NCBI RefSeq assembly: GCF_000219625.1
Contig: NC_018210.1
Location: forward strand, 744,001-808,000
DNA from: Zymoseptoria tritici IPO323
Lineage: Eukaryota > Ascomycota > Dothideomycetes > Mycosphaerellales > Mycosphaerellaceae
Reading direction: 5' to 3'
DNA: 64,000 bases
Numbering within the stretch: position 1 is the stretch's first letter; the number at the start of each line of letters is the position of its first letter. Shown here piece by piece: positions 41,209 through 51,999 of this stretch. The notes under the pieces are model-generated. The model was not told the origin of the DNA. It saw only the letters and a list, made by a program, of their open reading frames with translations, and searched no databases. A program made the translations under genes and the position numbers.

Positions 41209-42977
41209 ATGCATACACGCAGCTCCACATCACAACCACGCCCACGAAGATCTCGACGATCAAATCTGTCAACCTCTACCTCTCTTTGCGCCTTGCTGGT
41301 CTGCAGCGCTTCACTGGCCAATGCACAGGACTGCATACCGCTCCGCGACTCCACCGCGTGCCCGGCGTTCAATTCAGCTTCCATTTCAACCAACAGAGAT
41401 TTGACGGGCTTGTTCCCGTTTCTTTCTTCCGTGACGGACACATCTTCTTTCGATTCGGGTCTGACATCATACATCGCTGGAGGCTTCACAGAATTACGGT
41501 AGGCTTTGTTGAGGGGCATCATGCGACACGAAGACTAACGATTACTTGCAGATTCCAAGATCTTATAGGGTGCTCCAACGTCAACTTGGACAACACCACA
41601 GCCTTCTACGCCAGATACACGACGAGTGTGCTTTGCAATGCCATCGTCCAGAACTCCATCGACGCCTGCGGCTTGACCGGCGATGCGACAACGCCTCTTT
41701 GTGCCAACTCATGTGCCGACTATGCTGAAAGCGAGCAGGAGATCGTCGCCAGCGATGTGTGTGGCAACGCGGGAAACAATGCCCTCACTCAGATCCGCGC
41801 CGACTTCACAAATTGCGCCTTGCCCGCCAGAGCCATAGCAGGTGATTGTATCGAGGGCTCTGCGAATGAGCAGAACGACTGCGGATACTCCAACAATCTC
41901 GGAGGTCTGTGTTCGTACTGCAGCATGAGCTCGCCAAATGCGACCGACTCCTGCTGCGTGTTCTCCAAGACTACCGAAAGGTGCGAAGGTGTCGTTCTGC
42001 CAGTTATTGCGACGGCATCATTGCAGCCGTTGACCACTACCGTCACCGCCACCGGCTCTCAAGCTGCCGCCTCAGCGACTGGCGGTGCATCCGAGGATCA
42101 CAAATCTAACCGCCTCAGTGGCGGTGCGATCGCCGGGATTGTCATTGGCAGCATTTTTGGAATTGCAGCCCTTCTAGCACTCGTAACGCTCGGCTGCCTC
42201 GCAGTTCGCCGCCGCAAACAAGCAAGTCCTGCAACAAGTGTCTTCAACCAACCCTACCAAGGCCGCGCTCCTTCGCCAGAGTATCACGATGGCGCTGGCG
42301 AGATGTCCGAAAGAGGAGGCGGCGGCCTACCAGTCCTCGGCGGTGGCCGCGTAGCCCGCATGGCCGCACTGGAAGACGCCCGCGCCGATGGCCGGCCAGC
42401 CTACCTCGCCTCTGGCTACGCCACAACCTCCGAATCCGACCCATCCCCAAACAGCCGCCCGCAAGGACCTAAACGCAGTGGCTCCCTCTCCGGCGCCAGA
42501 GCAATGATGCTCCCCGGCGGCAACAATCCCATCAACAACAACGAAACCTCCCCCAGTTCCGGCGGTGAATACACCTCGCCCGAATCTCACGGCCAATCCG
42601 AACAACTCGACTTCTTCAAAGACTACTACTCTCAAGATGAAATTCGCCCGGGCAACCTCGTCTCCACGCTCTGGGCATACGAACCGCGTGCCGCCGACGA
42701 ATTCGCCCTCGAGCGTGGCGACATGGTCAAGGTGCTCGGTATATGGGACGATGGATGGGCGACGGGTACAAGGGTGAGACAGCGCGCCGCGGAGTGGAAA
42801 CCTGACGGCGAGATTCAGCGAGATAGTGGGTTGAGTTCGTCGCATGGTAAGAGGAAGACGTTGGACGAAGGAGAGGTCAAAGCGTTCCCGCTGGTGTGTA
42901 TTTGTTTGCCGCAGCATTGGGCGAAGACTATCGAGGGAGACTCGACTGAGGAGGGGCCGGTATTTGGAGACCGGTGA
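41209..42977 (+). CDS. Single-pass membrane protein with Cys-rich ectodomain and cytosolic SH3 domain
   Basis: Two exons (41209-41498, 41552-42977; intron 53 bp) give 571 aa. A basic n-region (RPRRSRRS) precedes a signal sequence (LCALLVCSASLANAQ). The ectodomain has many Cys (CIPL, ACPAF, CSNV, CGLTG, CANSCADY, CGYSNNLGGLCSYC, SCCVF). A membrane span follows (AIAGIVIGSIFGIAALLALVTLG) with a stop-transfer RRRK. The cytosolic part is Gly/Ser/Pro-rich and carries an SH3 domain (STLWAYEPRAADEFALERGDMVKVL..WDDGWATGTRV) near the C-terminus. The layout recalls yeast Fus1, an SH3-bearing surface protein for mating/polarity, but sequence similarity is not evident to me. An upstream in-frame ATG at 41098 exists; 41209 gives a better signal peptide. 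Confidence 0.8.
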
Positions 42978-44014
42978 GAAGTGAGATGGTTGCCGACGCC
43001 ATGACCAGCTTTGCTTTGATGCGTTTTTGCTCCGTTCTATACCCTCATCGACTTTGGTCGGTGTGTGCTTCTTTGCTTTTACTGTTGTCGAAGGCGAGGA
43101 GATGAGAGGATGGAGAGTCGTTGGAACGAGGAGGGAGAGAGGAAAGCAGAGAATGGAGATGTTGGATCGTGCAATGCATCTCTTCCACCATATGCTATAT
43201 GGTTTGGAACGCTTGGAAAGAAAAAGAGGGCGAACAGGATAGTGGAGGATATCAACAAAGTTGTATGTATGTCGGGATAGCTTGTATAGCTTTGATGGAG
43301 GAAGTATGTGTAGAAAGAGAGAGGGTGGCGGAAGGGAGGAAGGGGATTGTATAACAACTTTTCACGATGTCCAAGGTATCTCCTCACTCTGGTCTTGGAT
43401 GTTTGCGCTGGATGTAGAGCTTGCTGTGGTTGGTCGGTCGAGCGCCGTCATGTCCTGCTCCGTTTACTTGTACAAGCAGTGTGTACGAGTCGACGATGCA
43501 CAACGTCAACGCCGCTACTTTTGAGCGCCAGTGATCGATGATTGAGCAGATGATCATAATGCGAGACATGTTCCGACGTTTTCGAGCACGCGGATCAATA
43601 TTTGGGACGGTGGATATTTGACAATGTCGCCATCAGCTCACACTTTTCCTGCGCCATGTTGGACCATACGTTCTCGCATCCAACGCCGCACTTCCACAGG
43701 TCATGGTGCATATCAGCTTGGGCGCCAGATCCCACCGCCACGCGACAATGGAGACAGTAGTCTCCCACATTATCTCCCAACGTGCTGCGGCCGCCATGTT
43801 GGATGGCGGTCTCCAGTATCATCCCTCACCCATTCCCACCGTCTCTGTCTCCCGTCCCGAACGACGACCGACACTCAAGACCTCAGCAGCAATACCTCCT
43901 CCATCCTTCTTTTGCGACTCGACTCCTCCCGTTGGGATCGAGGACTCGTCTAGTAATAGCAATACTAGATCAAGAGCGCACGTCAGCATTGCGCTTCCAG
44001 GTTCACTCAGGTTC
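42978..44014. other. Intergenic, no gene seen
   Basis: About 1 kb between convergent genes. The first part is purine-rich (GGA/GAA-rich on the plus strand) and probably 3' UTR. No supported coding sequence. Confidence 0.5.
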
Positions 44015-44231
44015 TCAGCCGAGGCAGTAGTTTTCGCCGACAACGTACCCTGTCTTGTCCGCAGCGTCCGTGCCATAGTGAAGGTCCTGCTTGCGAGGGA
44101 CCTTTGTGAGGGCGAGTGCAGGTGCACTGGGCCGTCAAGGGGCACTGCTCCAGCTGGCAGCTGTCGGCGAGGACCTGTCCGGGGAGCAGGAGAGCGGCGA
44201 GGCTGGTGAGGAAGATGAGGTTGATTTGCAT
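44015..44231 (-). CDS. Very small secreted peptide, 54 aa
   Basis: An ATG at 44231 begins a clear signal peptide (MQINLIFLTSLAALLLPGQVLA) followed by DSCQLEQCPLTAQCTCTRPHKG. I place a 52-bp intron at 44050-44101 (GTCCCT..ACAG), which continues in frame to YVVGENYCLG and a stop: 54 aa, five Cys in all, about 32 residues after cleavage. Without that intron the frame runs on with arginine-rich, non-secreted-looking sequence to 44007; an alternative GTACGT donor further on would give another C-terminus. The signal peptide and first four Cys are solid; the 3' end is uncertain. Unknown function; the size and cysteines fit a secreted effector or defence-type peptide, by inference only. Confidence 0.55.
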
Positions 44232-44988
44232 TTTGGAGTTGTGGTGATGTTTGGCGGGGTGTGGTTGGACGCTTGATGTGTCGGAGTCGGTGGACGGCGA
44301 GTTTGCTTTCGGGTGCGATGAGGGTTGGGTGCGGAGGAGGTTCAGAGGAAGAGCTTCTTCTGAAGTATTACTTGTATCTTGTCACGCTCACCACAGCGCA
44401 CCGCCAGGAAGCCGGTTGGTCGAACTCAAAGTGGTGTCATGGCTCATGTTGGCATCCCATGTCGAGTCCCATGGCGAGACGGAATTACGGGAGCCGGGTT
44501 GCCATACGAGGTATTCGTTTGCAGGAGGTGCGGGTTTCCGGGAAAAGCAGCATGTCTGGTATGATTGAGGTTTTCGCATCTTCTCCACCACATCATTAAG
44601 TACCTCGTAATTGGAACGCATGAACGGAAAGGAGGAAAGAAATGGCTGATGAAGAGAAGGAGAAAGTATTACCAAGAATCTGTATGTTTGTATGTCGGCT
44701 GACAAGAGGTGGAGAGCATATGCGTCGAGTGAAGGGAGGAAGAGTCCCTTATCAACATTTTCCTATCGGATCGCTTGAGACGTATTCTTGGAAAGATGTT
44801 GGTGGTTAAAAAGATGTCGAGAAGGAAGTTCTTTGTGGATCCTCTCGAACGCCACCGATCCGCTAGTGTGGAGAGCCGAGATTTCGCTTTGGTCAGCAAA
44901 AAACAATGTCCGCTAAATGCGATTGCAACGCGAAACAGGTATTTCTTGCGCCTGAGTTGAGGAGCAAAAAATCCATTAAACTTCTTCC
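44232..44988. other. Intergenic, divergent promoter region
   Basis: 757 bp between the 54-aa secreted peptide start and the hemerythrin protein start. Nothing coding supported. Confidence 0.5.
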
Positions 44989-45761
44989 ATGCAGCGTTCC
45001 ATCTGCAATTTTATGACATCTCGTTCGACAAGTGTTTATTCGACGAGGCTTTCGAACAGCTACGGTCCAGATTCCTGGAGGCCAGCACCAATAACAAGCA
45101 TTGCCGCTAGCAGGCACTTTCACCACAGTAGCAGAGAGGTCAGCATGTCGAGCGAGAAGAGCAAAGATGTCTCGAATACACAGACGACAGAGATAGAAGA
45201 TCAAAGTCTCCCGAAACTCAGCCCTCAAGACCATAAAATCTACAACCGCCTCTCGGAACGCATGGACATGTTCGTAAGTTCCCTTCCAAACCCCATCGTT
45301 CTCCCACCATCCCGACTGACTTCGCCCATCAGCACGAACACTTTCGCCAAACTTGGACAACACTGTTCACCGCATGCAGCACCGGCCGCCGGCCCTCCGG
45401 AATGTCCATCCGCCAATTTCTCTCCCTAGGCGACTCTTTCTGTCGCATGCTCGAAATGCACCACGGGATTGAAGAACAGCACATCTTCCCCCTTCTCGCG
45501 CGGAAAATGCCGCAATTCCAGAAGTCGCATGAGCTGTTGACGCAGCATGTTGTCATCCACAAAGGACTGGATGAGTTAGATGCGTATCTTGTGGCGTGCA
45601 AGACCGGGGAGAGGGAGCTGAGGCTGGAGGAGATGAAAGGGGTCATGGATGGATTCGGGACGGTGTTGTGGGAGCATATGGATGATGAAGTGAGGGCGTT
45701 AAGTGCGGAGAATATGAGCCAATTCTGGACGAGGGAGGAGATGGCAAGGTTGCCGATCTGA
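44989..45761 (+). CDS. Hemerythrin (HHE) cation-binding domain protein
   Basis: Two exons (44989-45273, 45333-45761; intron 59 bp) give 237 aa. The first 50 residues are Arg/Ser-rich without acids until mid-way (MQRSICNFMTSRSTSVYSTRL..HFHHSSREV), which suggests a mitochondrial presequence; MSSEKSKD would be an alternative start. The rest is a four-helix HHE domain: KIYNRLSERMDMFHEHFRQTW, MLEMHHGIEEQHIFPLLA, LLTQHVVIHKGLDELDAYL and LWEHMDDEVRAL, giving the His/Glu set for a di-iron or other metal site. Fungal members are linked to oxygen, nitric oxide or iron handling, but the role here is unproven. It is convergent with DCC1, stops 25 bp apart. Confidence 0.85.
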
Positions 45762-45786
45762 TTGTTGTATGCGGGTACGGCTGCGT

Positions 45787-46894
45787 TCATGATTTCTTGG
45801 ATGCGCGGAATTTTTCGTGCCATTTTCGCTTTGCGCCGAGGGAGGATTTTGCTTCGTCGGCTGTGTTGGCGATGGCGCCTTTGGCGTCGATGGTGCTGGT
45901 GGTGCTGGTTATCGTGCTGCCGGCGTCTTGGGTGGTGTAGGAGCCCTTAAGGACAGAGAGCTGGCAGTCTGGTCGCCACTCTTCGGGCACGGCGTCTTTC
46001 CATGCTTTGAGGAATGCTTTTGTGTCTGTTGGTCGGCCTTCGGATTTGGCTGAAAGGTGGGCGATGCCGACGAAGCGAATGCATTTCTCCTTGTCGACGA
46101 CAAGGGTTCCCTCTGATGATGGTTTTGAGACACCGGCAAAGACGGCGGCCACGAGTTCGCTTGGCCACTCTTGCGTGAGCTCGGTAGCATAGTTGGGTAT
46201 GTCGCTCGCGGAGAATGGTAAAGCCAAGTCTGTTCGCTCAGCCACGGCGACGGTGAAAGCTGCGTCCCAGATTTGTGCTTTGACTTTGCCGCTGGGCACA
46301 AAGCTGCCTGGTGGATTTGTCGACTCGAAGCATGCGAGCTCTGACCATCCTATCTCGCATTCTACTTCACTAAGGGGGATGTGTGAGAACAGCTCCGCTT
46401 TGGATATGTTCTTTTGTGATGAGTAGTTGCCTGTGGAGGAGAAGACCGGAAGAGCTGCTTTGATATAGGGAGCGGCGGATTGCGTCGCTGATGGGAGCAA
46501 CTCGATTGTGGACTCGCATTTCGCTATTGCTTCAATGCCAGCTCGAGGTGGTCCGCCGTTGTCAACGGGAAGCTCATGTGGTCGAGTGAGATAGACTGTG
46601 TTGGAGTGGCTGACTTGGCGAATGTCGTAGGTCTTGTCTGAAGTGCAGAGGACTGCGTTCGCATCTTTCGCTGTGCCGTCTGCATCTTCCCGGGACTTCA
46701 AGTGTAGACTAGCAGTTTTGTCAGCAATAGTGCAGTACCGTATTTTTGGAAAGTCGTTAACCCTACACTGGTGGTCGATCTGAAGTCAGGAGTGCAAGCA
46801 AGTCCGCCGGCAACTCCAGAAGACGATAATGCTCGAGCTGGCTTTCAGGTCTGACTTGTATAGGCACACCAGCATTGGGATCTTGTGTCGACAT
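45787..46894 (-). CDS. DCC1: Sister chromatid cohesion protein Dcc1
   Basis: Two exons (46894-46767, 46708-45787; intron 58 bp with GTAGGG donor and TTGCTGACA branch) give 349 aa. The N-terminus reads LEHYRLLELPADLLALL and after the splice VLHLKSREDADG, then AVLCTSDKTYDIRQVSHSNTVYL and AKCESTIELLP, the Dcc1 signature block. Next comes SKAELFSHIPLSEVECEIGWSELACFE and winged-helix-like C-terminal sequence (AVFAGVSKPSSEGTLVVDKEKCIRFVGIAHL). Dcc1 with Ctf8 binds Ctf18 in an alternative RFC that loads PCNA and supports sister chromatid cohesion. The C-terminus ends in a basic tail. The first exon is inferred from phase and family fit. Confidence 0.87.
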
Positions 46895-47235
46895 TCTGTT
46901 GGTGATGATGCTACAGCGTGGATGTCTTGTTCACGGGAGGACTATTCTACCGCAGCTCTCAGCACGCTGCGTATATCTGAGTCGCGAAGGTTTCGCGTTT
47001 TATGTAGCCTAGCTCTTCCTTTCGTTACTCCTTCCATATATCCACGTCTTTCAAGACCATTTACGACCGACACGGATGCAAGGCGCCAGGCGGGAAGCGT
47101 TGGTTCGAAGACTACCCCAAGCTGACTTGGCCGACGCAAATACGCATACATCACGATTCCAGAGAAGACGAACATGAAGTGGAACAGCACATCTTATTCC
47201 CATTCAACAAGTATGCAAGCTCTCTGTCCACCATA
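46895..47235. other. Intergenic, no gene seen
   Basis: 341 bp between the DCC1 start and the end of the cyclase pseudogene; presumed DCC1 promoter. Confidence 0.5.
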
Positions 47236-48188
47236 TCATCGCCCTAGAAAAGCGCCATGCAGTTTGGCGGCGACAGAACTCCTCGCGGATGGTTCAGTGG
47301 GCTGGAAAGTGACGAAGAATGTCCACCGATTCAGCTTCTTGCACAAGTCTGCCAATCGTTCCAGATCAAACATTTCGCCGATCGGAACACTCCAGCCTGC
47401 CAGACAATAGTGGTGCATCGACCTGAAAGGCGGAAAAAGAAGAGTCAGCGATCTTGCGCACCAGCTCAGCAGCATTTCTCCAGTCTGTGTCTTACCAGTC
47501 ATCGTCTCGATTTGGCCGCACTTCGACACCGACACCATCTCCGGCAACAGCTACGATATGGTAGTCCCACATGAACCGAGCTACTGCCTCGCTCTGGATC
47601 AGGCCACTGTGTCTGTGTTTTTGCGTCTGGGTCTGCGTCCGGTACTCCTCCTTCTGGTCAAGAGTAAGGGATTCCCAGGTCTTGGTGCCGCCGTACCAAG
47701 CTCTCGTGCCATCTCCCATGTCCGTGGAATAGTGGCGGAATCTGCATCATACGATCAGCCTGCCGTGTCGCGCAGTGCTCCAGCAGAGAGCCATACCCAT
47801 CCCACTGGCTCGAAGCCTGAGGATTGAAGCGCCAGATGTCGTCCCAGGCAATGCCTTCATAATTCGGAATCGGCACAATCTCATGCTCACATCGGAATCG
47901 ATTGAATCCTGCGATGTGTGTAAGCTCGATGATCTACATTGAAGCGTGGCGGCGACATTCTTACCAGGCGTTTCCAGTCTTGTCATTTCCCAGTTCACGC
48001 ATACTCGCTCCCCTGTCCGGACTTCGGACTTGACTACTTGTGCCACATGTGCTGGAATCAGATATCTCATGTGCTGGAGTCAGATATCTCAGCATCGCAA
48101 GACCTTCATCTCTGCTACCCTTCTCTGCTGACCAGAAGCGCTTTGGGTCTTTCAACTCATCAAACTTGGGTAGATCAGCAAACGACAT
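47236..48188 (-). pseudogene. Broken cyclase-family (kynurenine formamidase-like) gene
   Basis: Four exons (48188-47965, 47908-47797, 47741-47496, 47422-47236) with introns of 56, 55 and 73 bp carry family blocks: FADLPKFDELK, RTGERVCVNWEM, FNPQASSQWDGFRHYSTD (across intron 2), TKTWESLT, ARFMWDYHIVAVAGDGVGVEV and LAGWSVPIGEMFDLERLAD..NRWTFF. These belong to the putative cyclase superfamily (PF04199 type, metal-dependent hydrolases). Two lesions are visible. A 22-bp tandem duplication (48046-48089) in exon 1 shifts the frame; with one unit left out, phase closes over all four exons (248 codons). The central block between RAWYGG and TKTWE, about 80 residues in relatives and bearing HxGTHxD-like metal ligands, is missing. 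Recent decay is likely because the splice sites remain good. Confidence 0.75.
48046..48089. repeat. 22-bp tandem duplication in cyclase pseudogene
   Basis: Two adjacent 22-bp units (48046-48067 and 48068-48089) differ at one base. 22 is not a multiple of three, so the duplication breaks the reading frame. Confidence 0.9.
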
Positions 48189-48665
48189 CTTGTGCGAAGG
48201 TGAAAAGGGAGACTGCGACTGGGCTTTGGACTGTTGTCATGACACGCTGCACTGTGGCTCGGTGCCGCGTTATAACGGCATCTCGGCACAGTGAGCTGTA
48301 AGAAAAGCAAGCATTTGACGCTATTGCCGACGGCGATCCGCGAGCTGGTAGTACTGTGGTAGTCTGATGCGAAGCCAGCTTCCACATGCCGTAATTGTGC
48401 ATTCAAGCTTCGCATTCTGATTGCCGATCGTTAGCCGGCTTCACCGCATTGCAGACGCGTTAGTGATGAACAGGGATGCTGCGAGTAAAAAGATGCTTGA
48501 TGACGAAGAACACATGGCATGCGCGATACTGAGTCGAACGACACAGCGATGTGTTGGCAGATCCAAAGCTGTTCATCGATGGGGTCCTGACATATTACAG
48601 ATGGATGTCCTTTACCAGCCTTGGTCGCTATCGACCGCACTACAATCAACTACGAATTGTTCAAG
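48189..48665. other. Divergent promoter region
   Basis: 477 bp between the cyclase pseudogene start and the transporter start. No coding sequence supported. Confidence 0.5.
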
Positions 48666-50368
48666 ATGCAGAAGTATTGGGGACTTCGTGGCTCGCGTGT
48701 GACGAATGCCGCCCTTGGTCTGATCGTTGGCCCCGCGTACATCTGCTATGGATACAACCAAGGAGTCGCTGGCAATGTCTTGACGCTCCCTTCGTTCGTG
48801 GAGCAGTTCCCTGCTCTGGACATCATCAACACGACGGGAGCACAACAATCGCATAATAGTACTGTTCAAGGTACGGTCCAGCATCTTCACTACACTTCAT
48901 CTTGCTGACAGTCCGGCTGTTTCAAGGCACCGTGATTGCATTGTTCGTCCTCGGCTCCGCGTTGGGTGCGCTGGTGTGCATGAAAGTCGGCGACATGCTC
49001 GGTCGACGAATGACCATCTTCTATGCAACTATCATTGCCATTGTCGGAGCAATCTTGATGGCCTCGTCAACCACTCTGGCGCAATTCATCGTCGCAAGAC
49101 TTGTTCTTGGATTCGGTAGTGGCGGACATACGGCAACCGTGAGTCTACCGAATGAGGGAGCCTCGCAGGCATGACTTCGAGCGTGCTCTGCCAGCTCCAG
49201 ATCGTTGCGCTTGACATAACTGGGACGTTTCTGACCTTACTCTTCGCAGATACCTGTCTGGCAATCCGAAATCGCTGGAGCAGAGCACCGTGGTGCATTC
49301 GTCAACGCCGAGGGAATTTTTCTCGGCGTCGGAATCGTACTCGCACTCCTGCTCGACTTCGCTTTCTTCTTCATCACCGGAAGCACAGTCAGCTGGCGCT
49401 TCCCATTTGCGTTCCAGCTCATCTTCCTCATCGCAGTCCTGGGCTTCGTCAGGACCTTGCCAGAATCTCCAAGATGGCTCGTGAAGAAAGGCCGAATCGA
49501 AGAGGCAAGAGAAGTTTTGGCCGTACTGAGTGACTTGCCCATCGAAGACGAGTCGATTGAGGCCGACATTGCGATCATGAAGCAGTCTTTGGCGGCGAAC
49601 GACCGAAAAGCCGGCTCTTTGCGGAACCTGTTTCGCATGGGCGAGCAACGCATCTTCAATCGAGCGCTGAGTGCAGTCTTGGGACAACTGTTCCAGCAGA
49701 TGTGCGGCTGTAGTCTCACGGTTGCGTATGCGACCGTCATCTACGAAGAACGTCTAGGCTTCGGCGCCGTGAAAGCCAGAGGTCTCGCCATCGCGATGCA
49801 GAGCCTTCTCATCGTGGGCGGTACCGGGACAGTCGTTGCTGTCGATCGCTTCGGTCGGCGGCCGCTCATGCTCCTCAGTGCCACGGTCATGACGATCTGT
49901 ATGGCAGTCCTGGCCGGAGCCACCTCTCTGCCGGAGAACACCAGCGCGCTGTATGCCGCCACGTTCTTCCTCTTCCTCTACACTCCATTCTTCGCCCTAG
50001 GATTCCTGAGTCTCACCAATCTCTACGCTACCGAGGTGGCTCCGCTGGAGTTCCGTGCTGCCATCGCCGGCATCTCGACTGCCACATCCTGGATGGCAAA
50101 TTTTGTTGTCATTCTCGTCACGCCGATCGGTTTCGAAAATATTGGCTATCGCTACTGGATTGTGTATGCGGCCATCAACGCTTGCATCGTTCCCACGGTG
50201 TACTTCACATTTCCAGAAAGTACTTCTCTCACGTTGGAAGAGATGGATGAGGTGTTTAGTCGATCGAAAGGGATGCTCGACCCACCTAAAGTCGCAGCGG
50301 CGTTGAGAAGGGCGAAGAGAACTGGCAGTGTGAGCGACTCGATTGAGAAGATGGTGGGCAAGAATTAG
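48666..50368 (+). CDS. MFS sugar-type transporter
   Basis: Three exons (48666-48870, 48927-49138, 49250-50368; introns 56 and 111 bp) give 511 aa. Sugar-porter signatures are CYGYNQGVAGNVL in TM1, GDMLGRRMTIF after TM2, IPVWQSEIAGAEHRG after TM4, LPESPRWLVKKGRIEEA after TM6, DRFGRRPLMLLSA after TM8 and FPESTSLTLEEMDEVF after TM12. Start ATG 48666 (MQKYWGLRG) gives a short cytosolic N-terminus. The first intron uses an AAG acceptor. Its divergent neighbour is the broken cyclase gene and an isochorismatase-type hydrolase lies downstream, a grouping seen in small catabolic clusters, though no regulator is present. Substrate unknown. Confidence 0.9.
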
Positions 50369-50535
50369 GATCGAATTGCTTTTGCTTGTCTATACCTTTG
50401 TCCTTTGAGTGCAAGCGTCGAGCGAAAGCCATGTCGCCAAGTCGGCACTGTTTTGGCATTATTCGGCTGTATCAAGCTTGCTGCTTGCTGAATAAGATCC
50501 GAGCTCGAGACGTCTTCATGGTCTGATAGTCTGCA

Positions 50536-51150
50536 TCACTTCGCCCGTCCAAATCCTTCCTGAAACTCCGCCGCAGTCATCACCCACCCTCGATTGTTCA
50601 ACACCTGGGTGACCAGCAGATCGTGGGCGCCAGGTTTCGGATCCGCACAGGCGTCCGACATGGTAGTGACAATGAATCCCAGATCACTCGCCGACAATGC
50701 GGTCCATAGTACGCACCCACTCGTGCTCAGTCCAGTCATGATGAGCGACTTGATGCCCTTTTCCATTAGATATTCCTGCAGTCCCGGAGATCCCATCGCA
50801 GAGACTTGGCCAAGACGCCTGGTGAGAGTCACGTCCCCTTCGTCGCCGTCGAGAAGTGCCGCCGGCTCGCTGCCGCCCTCTTGCCGCAATGTCTCTAAGA
50901 GCCCGATAAGTCTGTCGCGGTCTTTGTATGTCTCAACGGGTGTGCTTTCGAGATCGAGCGGAGCGTGGATGACTTGTATGCCTTGCGTATGAGCCCAGTG
51001 TCGCATATTGACTGCGATGGATGCTGCTCGCTTGCCCAGATCTCCTGCGGCAACATTCACAAATTGTTCGTGAAAGTCTAGGAGGAGTAAGGCGGTTTGT
51101 GAAGCGGTGTATGCTCCTGGCGAGGACTTGTCTGATGCGTTGAAGGCCAT
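50536..51150 (-). CDS. Isochorismatase-family cysteine hydrolase
   Basis: A single exon of 204 aa. The Rossmann-like core starts TALLLLDFHEQFVN with the catalytic Asp (about 25). It continues with QVIHAPLD and has LIMTGLSTSGCVLWTALSASDLGF, in which the Cys (about 146) after the cis-peptide-type turn is the nucleophile. A further conserved-looking stretch is VTTMSDACADPKPGAHDLL. Members hydrolyse isochorismate, nicotinamide, ureidoacrylate or related amides; the substrate is not predictable from this sequence. Cytosolic, no signal peptide. It lies tail to tail with the sugar-type transporter (167 bp). The ATG at 51150 is chosen as family-like; the frame is open further upstream to 51231. Confidence 0.85.
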   Translation of the reverse strand: MAFNASDKSSPGAYTASQTALLLLDFHEQFVNVAAGDLGKRAASIAVNMRHWAHTQGIQVIHAPLDLESTPVETYKDRDRLIGLLETLRQEGGSEPAALLDGDEGDVTLTRRLGQVSAMGSPGLQEYLMEKGIKSLIMTGLSTSGCVLWTALSASDLGFIVTTMSDACADPKPGAHDLLVTQVLNNRGWVMTAAEFQEGFGRAK

Positions 51151-51999
51151 ATTTATTTCGACTTCTTGACAGGTCTCCTCACTGCATGTTCGACAATGTG
51201 GCTCGTTGCGAACTTTGAAAGCTGGCGTCATCTGCCTGCCTTGGATGAATCAGCTCGTAAGGCGTGCCATTCCAGGTTGCAGCTCGACACGCGGCGGGGC
51301 CAAGCTCATTCGACCTTGGACGAGCTATGGTACGAGAAGGCCGCTTCATCGAGGCAGACTTGGATGGCCGGCTCCGTTGTTTCTCTAGAATTGTGGTACA
51401 CGACTTCGCCATTCTCTGCTGGGGAGTAGTGATGGTGCCATCGAAGTGGAGCTGATGTCGACTTCACTGCTGGGATTAAGCGGGACCGATCATGGATCTG
51501 GCCGAACCACGATACGTGGACCGGGGTGTATGTTGTCGGACTTGTCGATAGCATGAAGGCCAGCCGGTAGACTGCATTCGTATGTGCAAGTTATGTCGTT
51601 TTTATGTTCTATCACAAGTCGAGATACCTTATGCCCCATGCACTGCACGAGGGGGCGCACTTAGCGCGGTATCGGACCAATGTCGTGCATTTGGTACCTC
51701 GCAGGACAAACCAGGATCAGCTTCCACAAAGCTGCAAGTTGAGGCTGTCGCGCCCAATCGACTGCAGGAAGATCAACCTTGTGCGGCCCACTCCTGCCAT
51801 TGTTTACTTTGTCGCCCGGTTTACTCTCTTGTACAGCGAACATCCCTCTCAAAATCGACTCAACGCGACGCGACGAGACGAAATATCATTCTTGTTCACG
51901 ACCATGAACGGCTCCACCGACATACGATAACGATCCACACCCCACATTCAACGCGACAGGCATACGGCGCATCAACAACATCACTCGAGATCCTCTTCA
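51151..51999. other. Divergent promoter region of hydrolase and RhoGEF
   Basis: 849 bp without supported genes. The 3' part is the likely 5' UTR of the RhoGEF gene and contains a short upstream ORF. Confidence 0.5.
51904..51930 (+). promoter_or_regulatory. Upstream ORF of 8 codons before the RhoGEF gene
   Basis: ACC-ATG-AAC context, eight codons, then TAA, ending 69 bp before the main start. If transcribed in the leader it could reduce or regulate initiation. The transcription start is not known. Confidence 0.45.

Noticed and set aside
43618..43953. 111-codon open frame with overlapping companions
   Set aside because: Composition (Arg/Ser/Pro/His) and overlaps are typical of non-coding GC-rich DNA.
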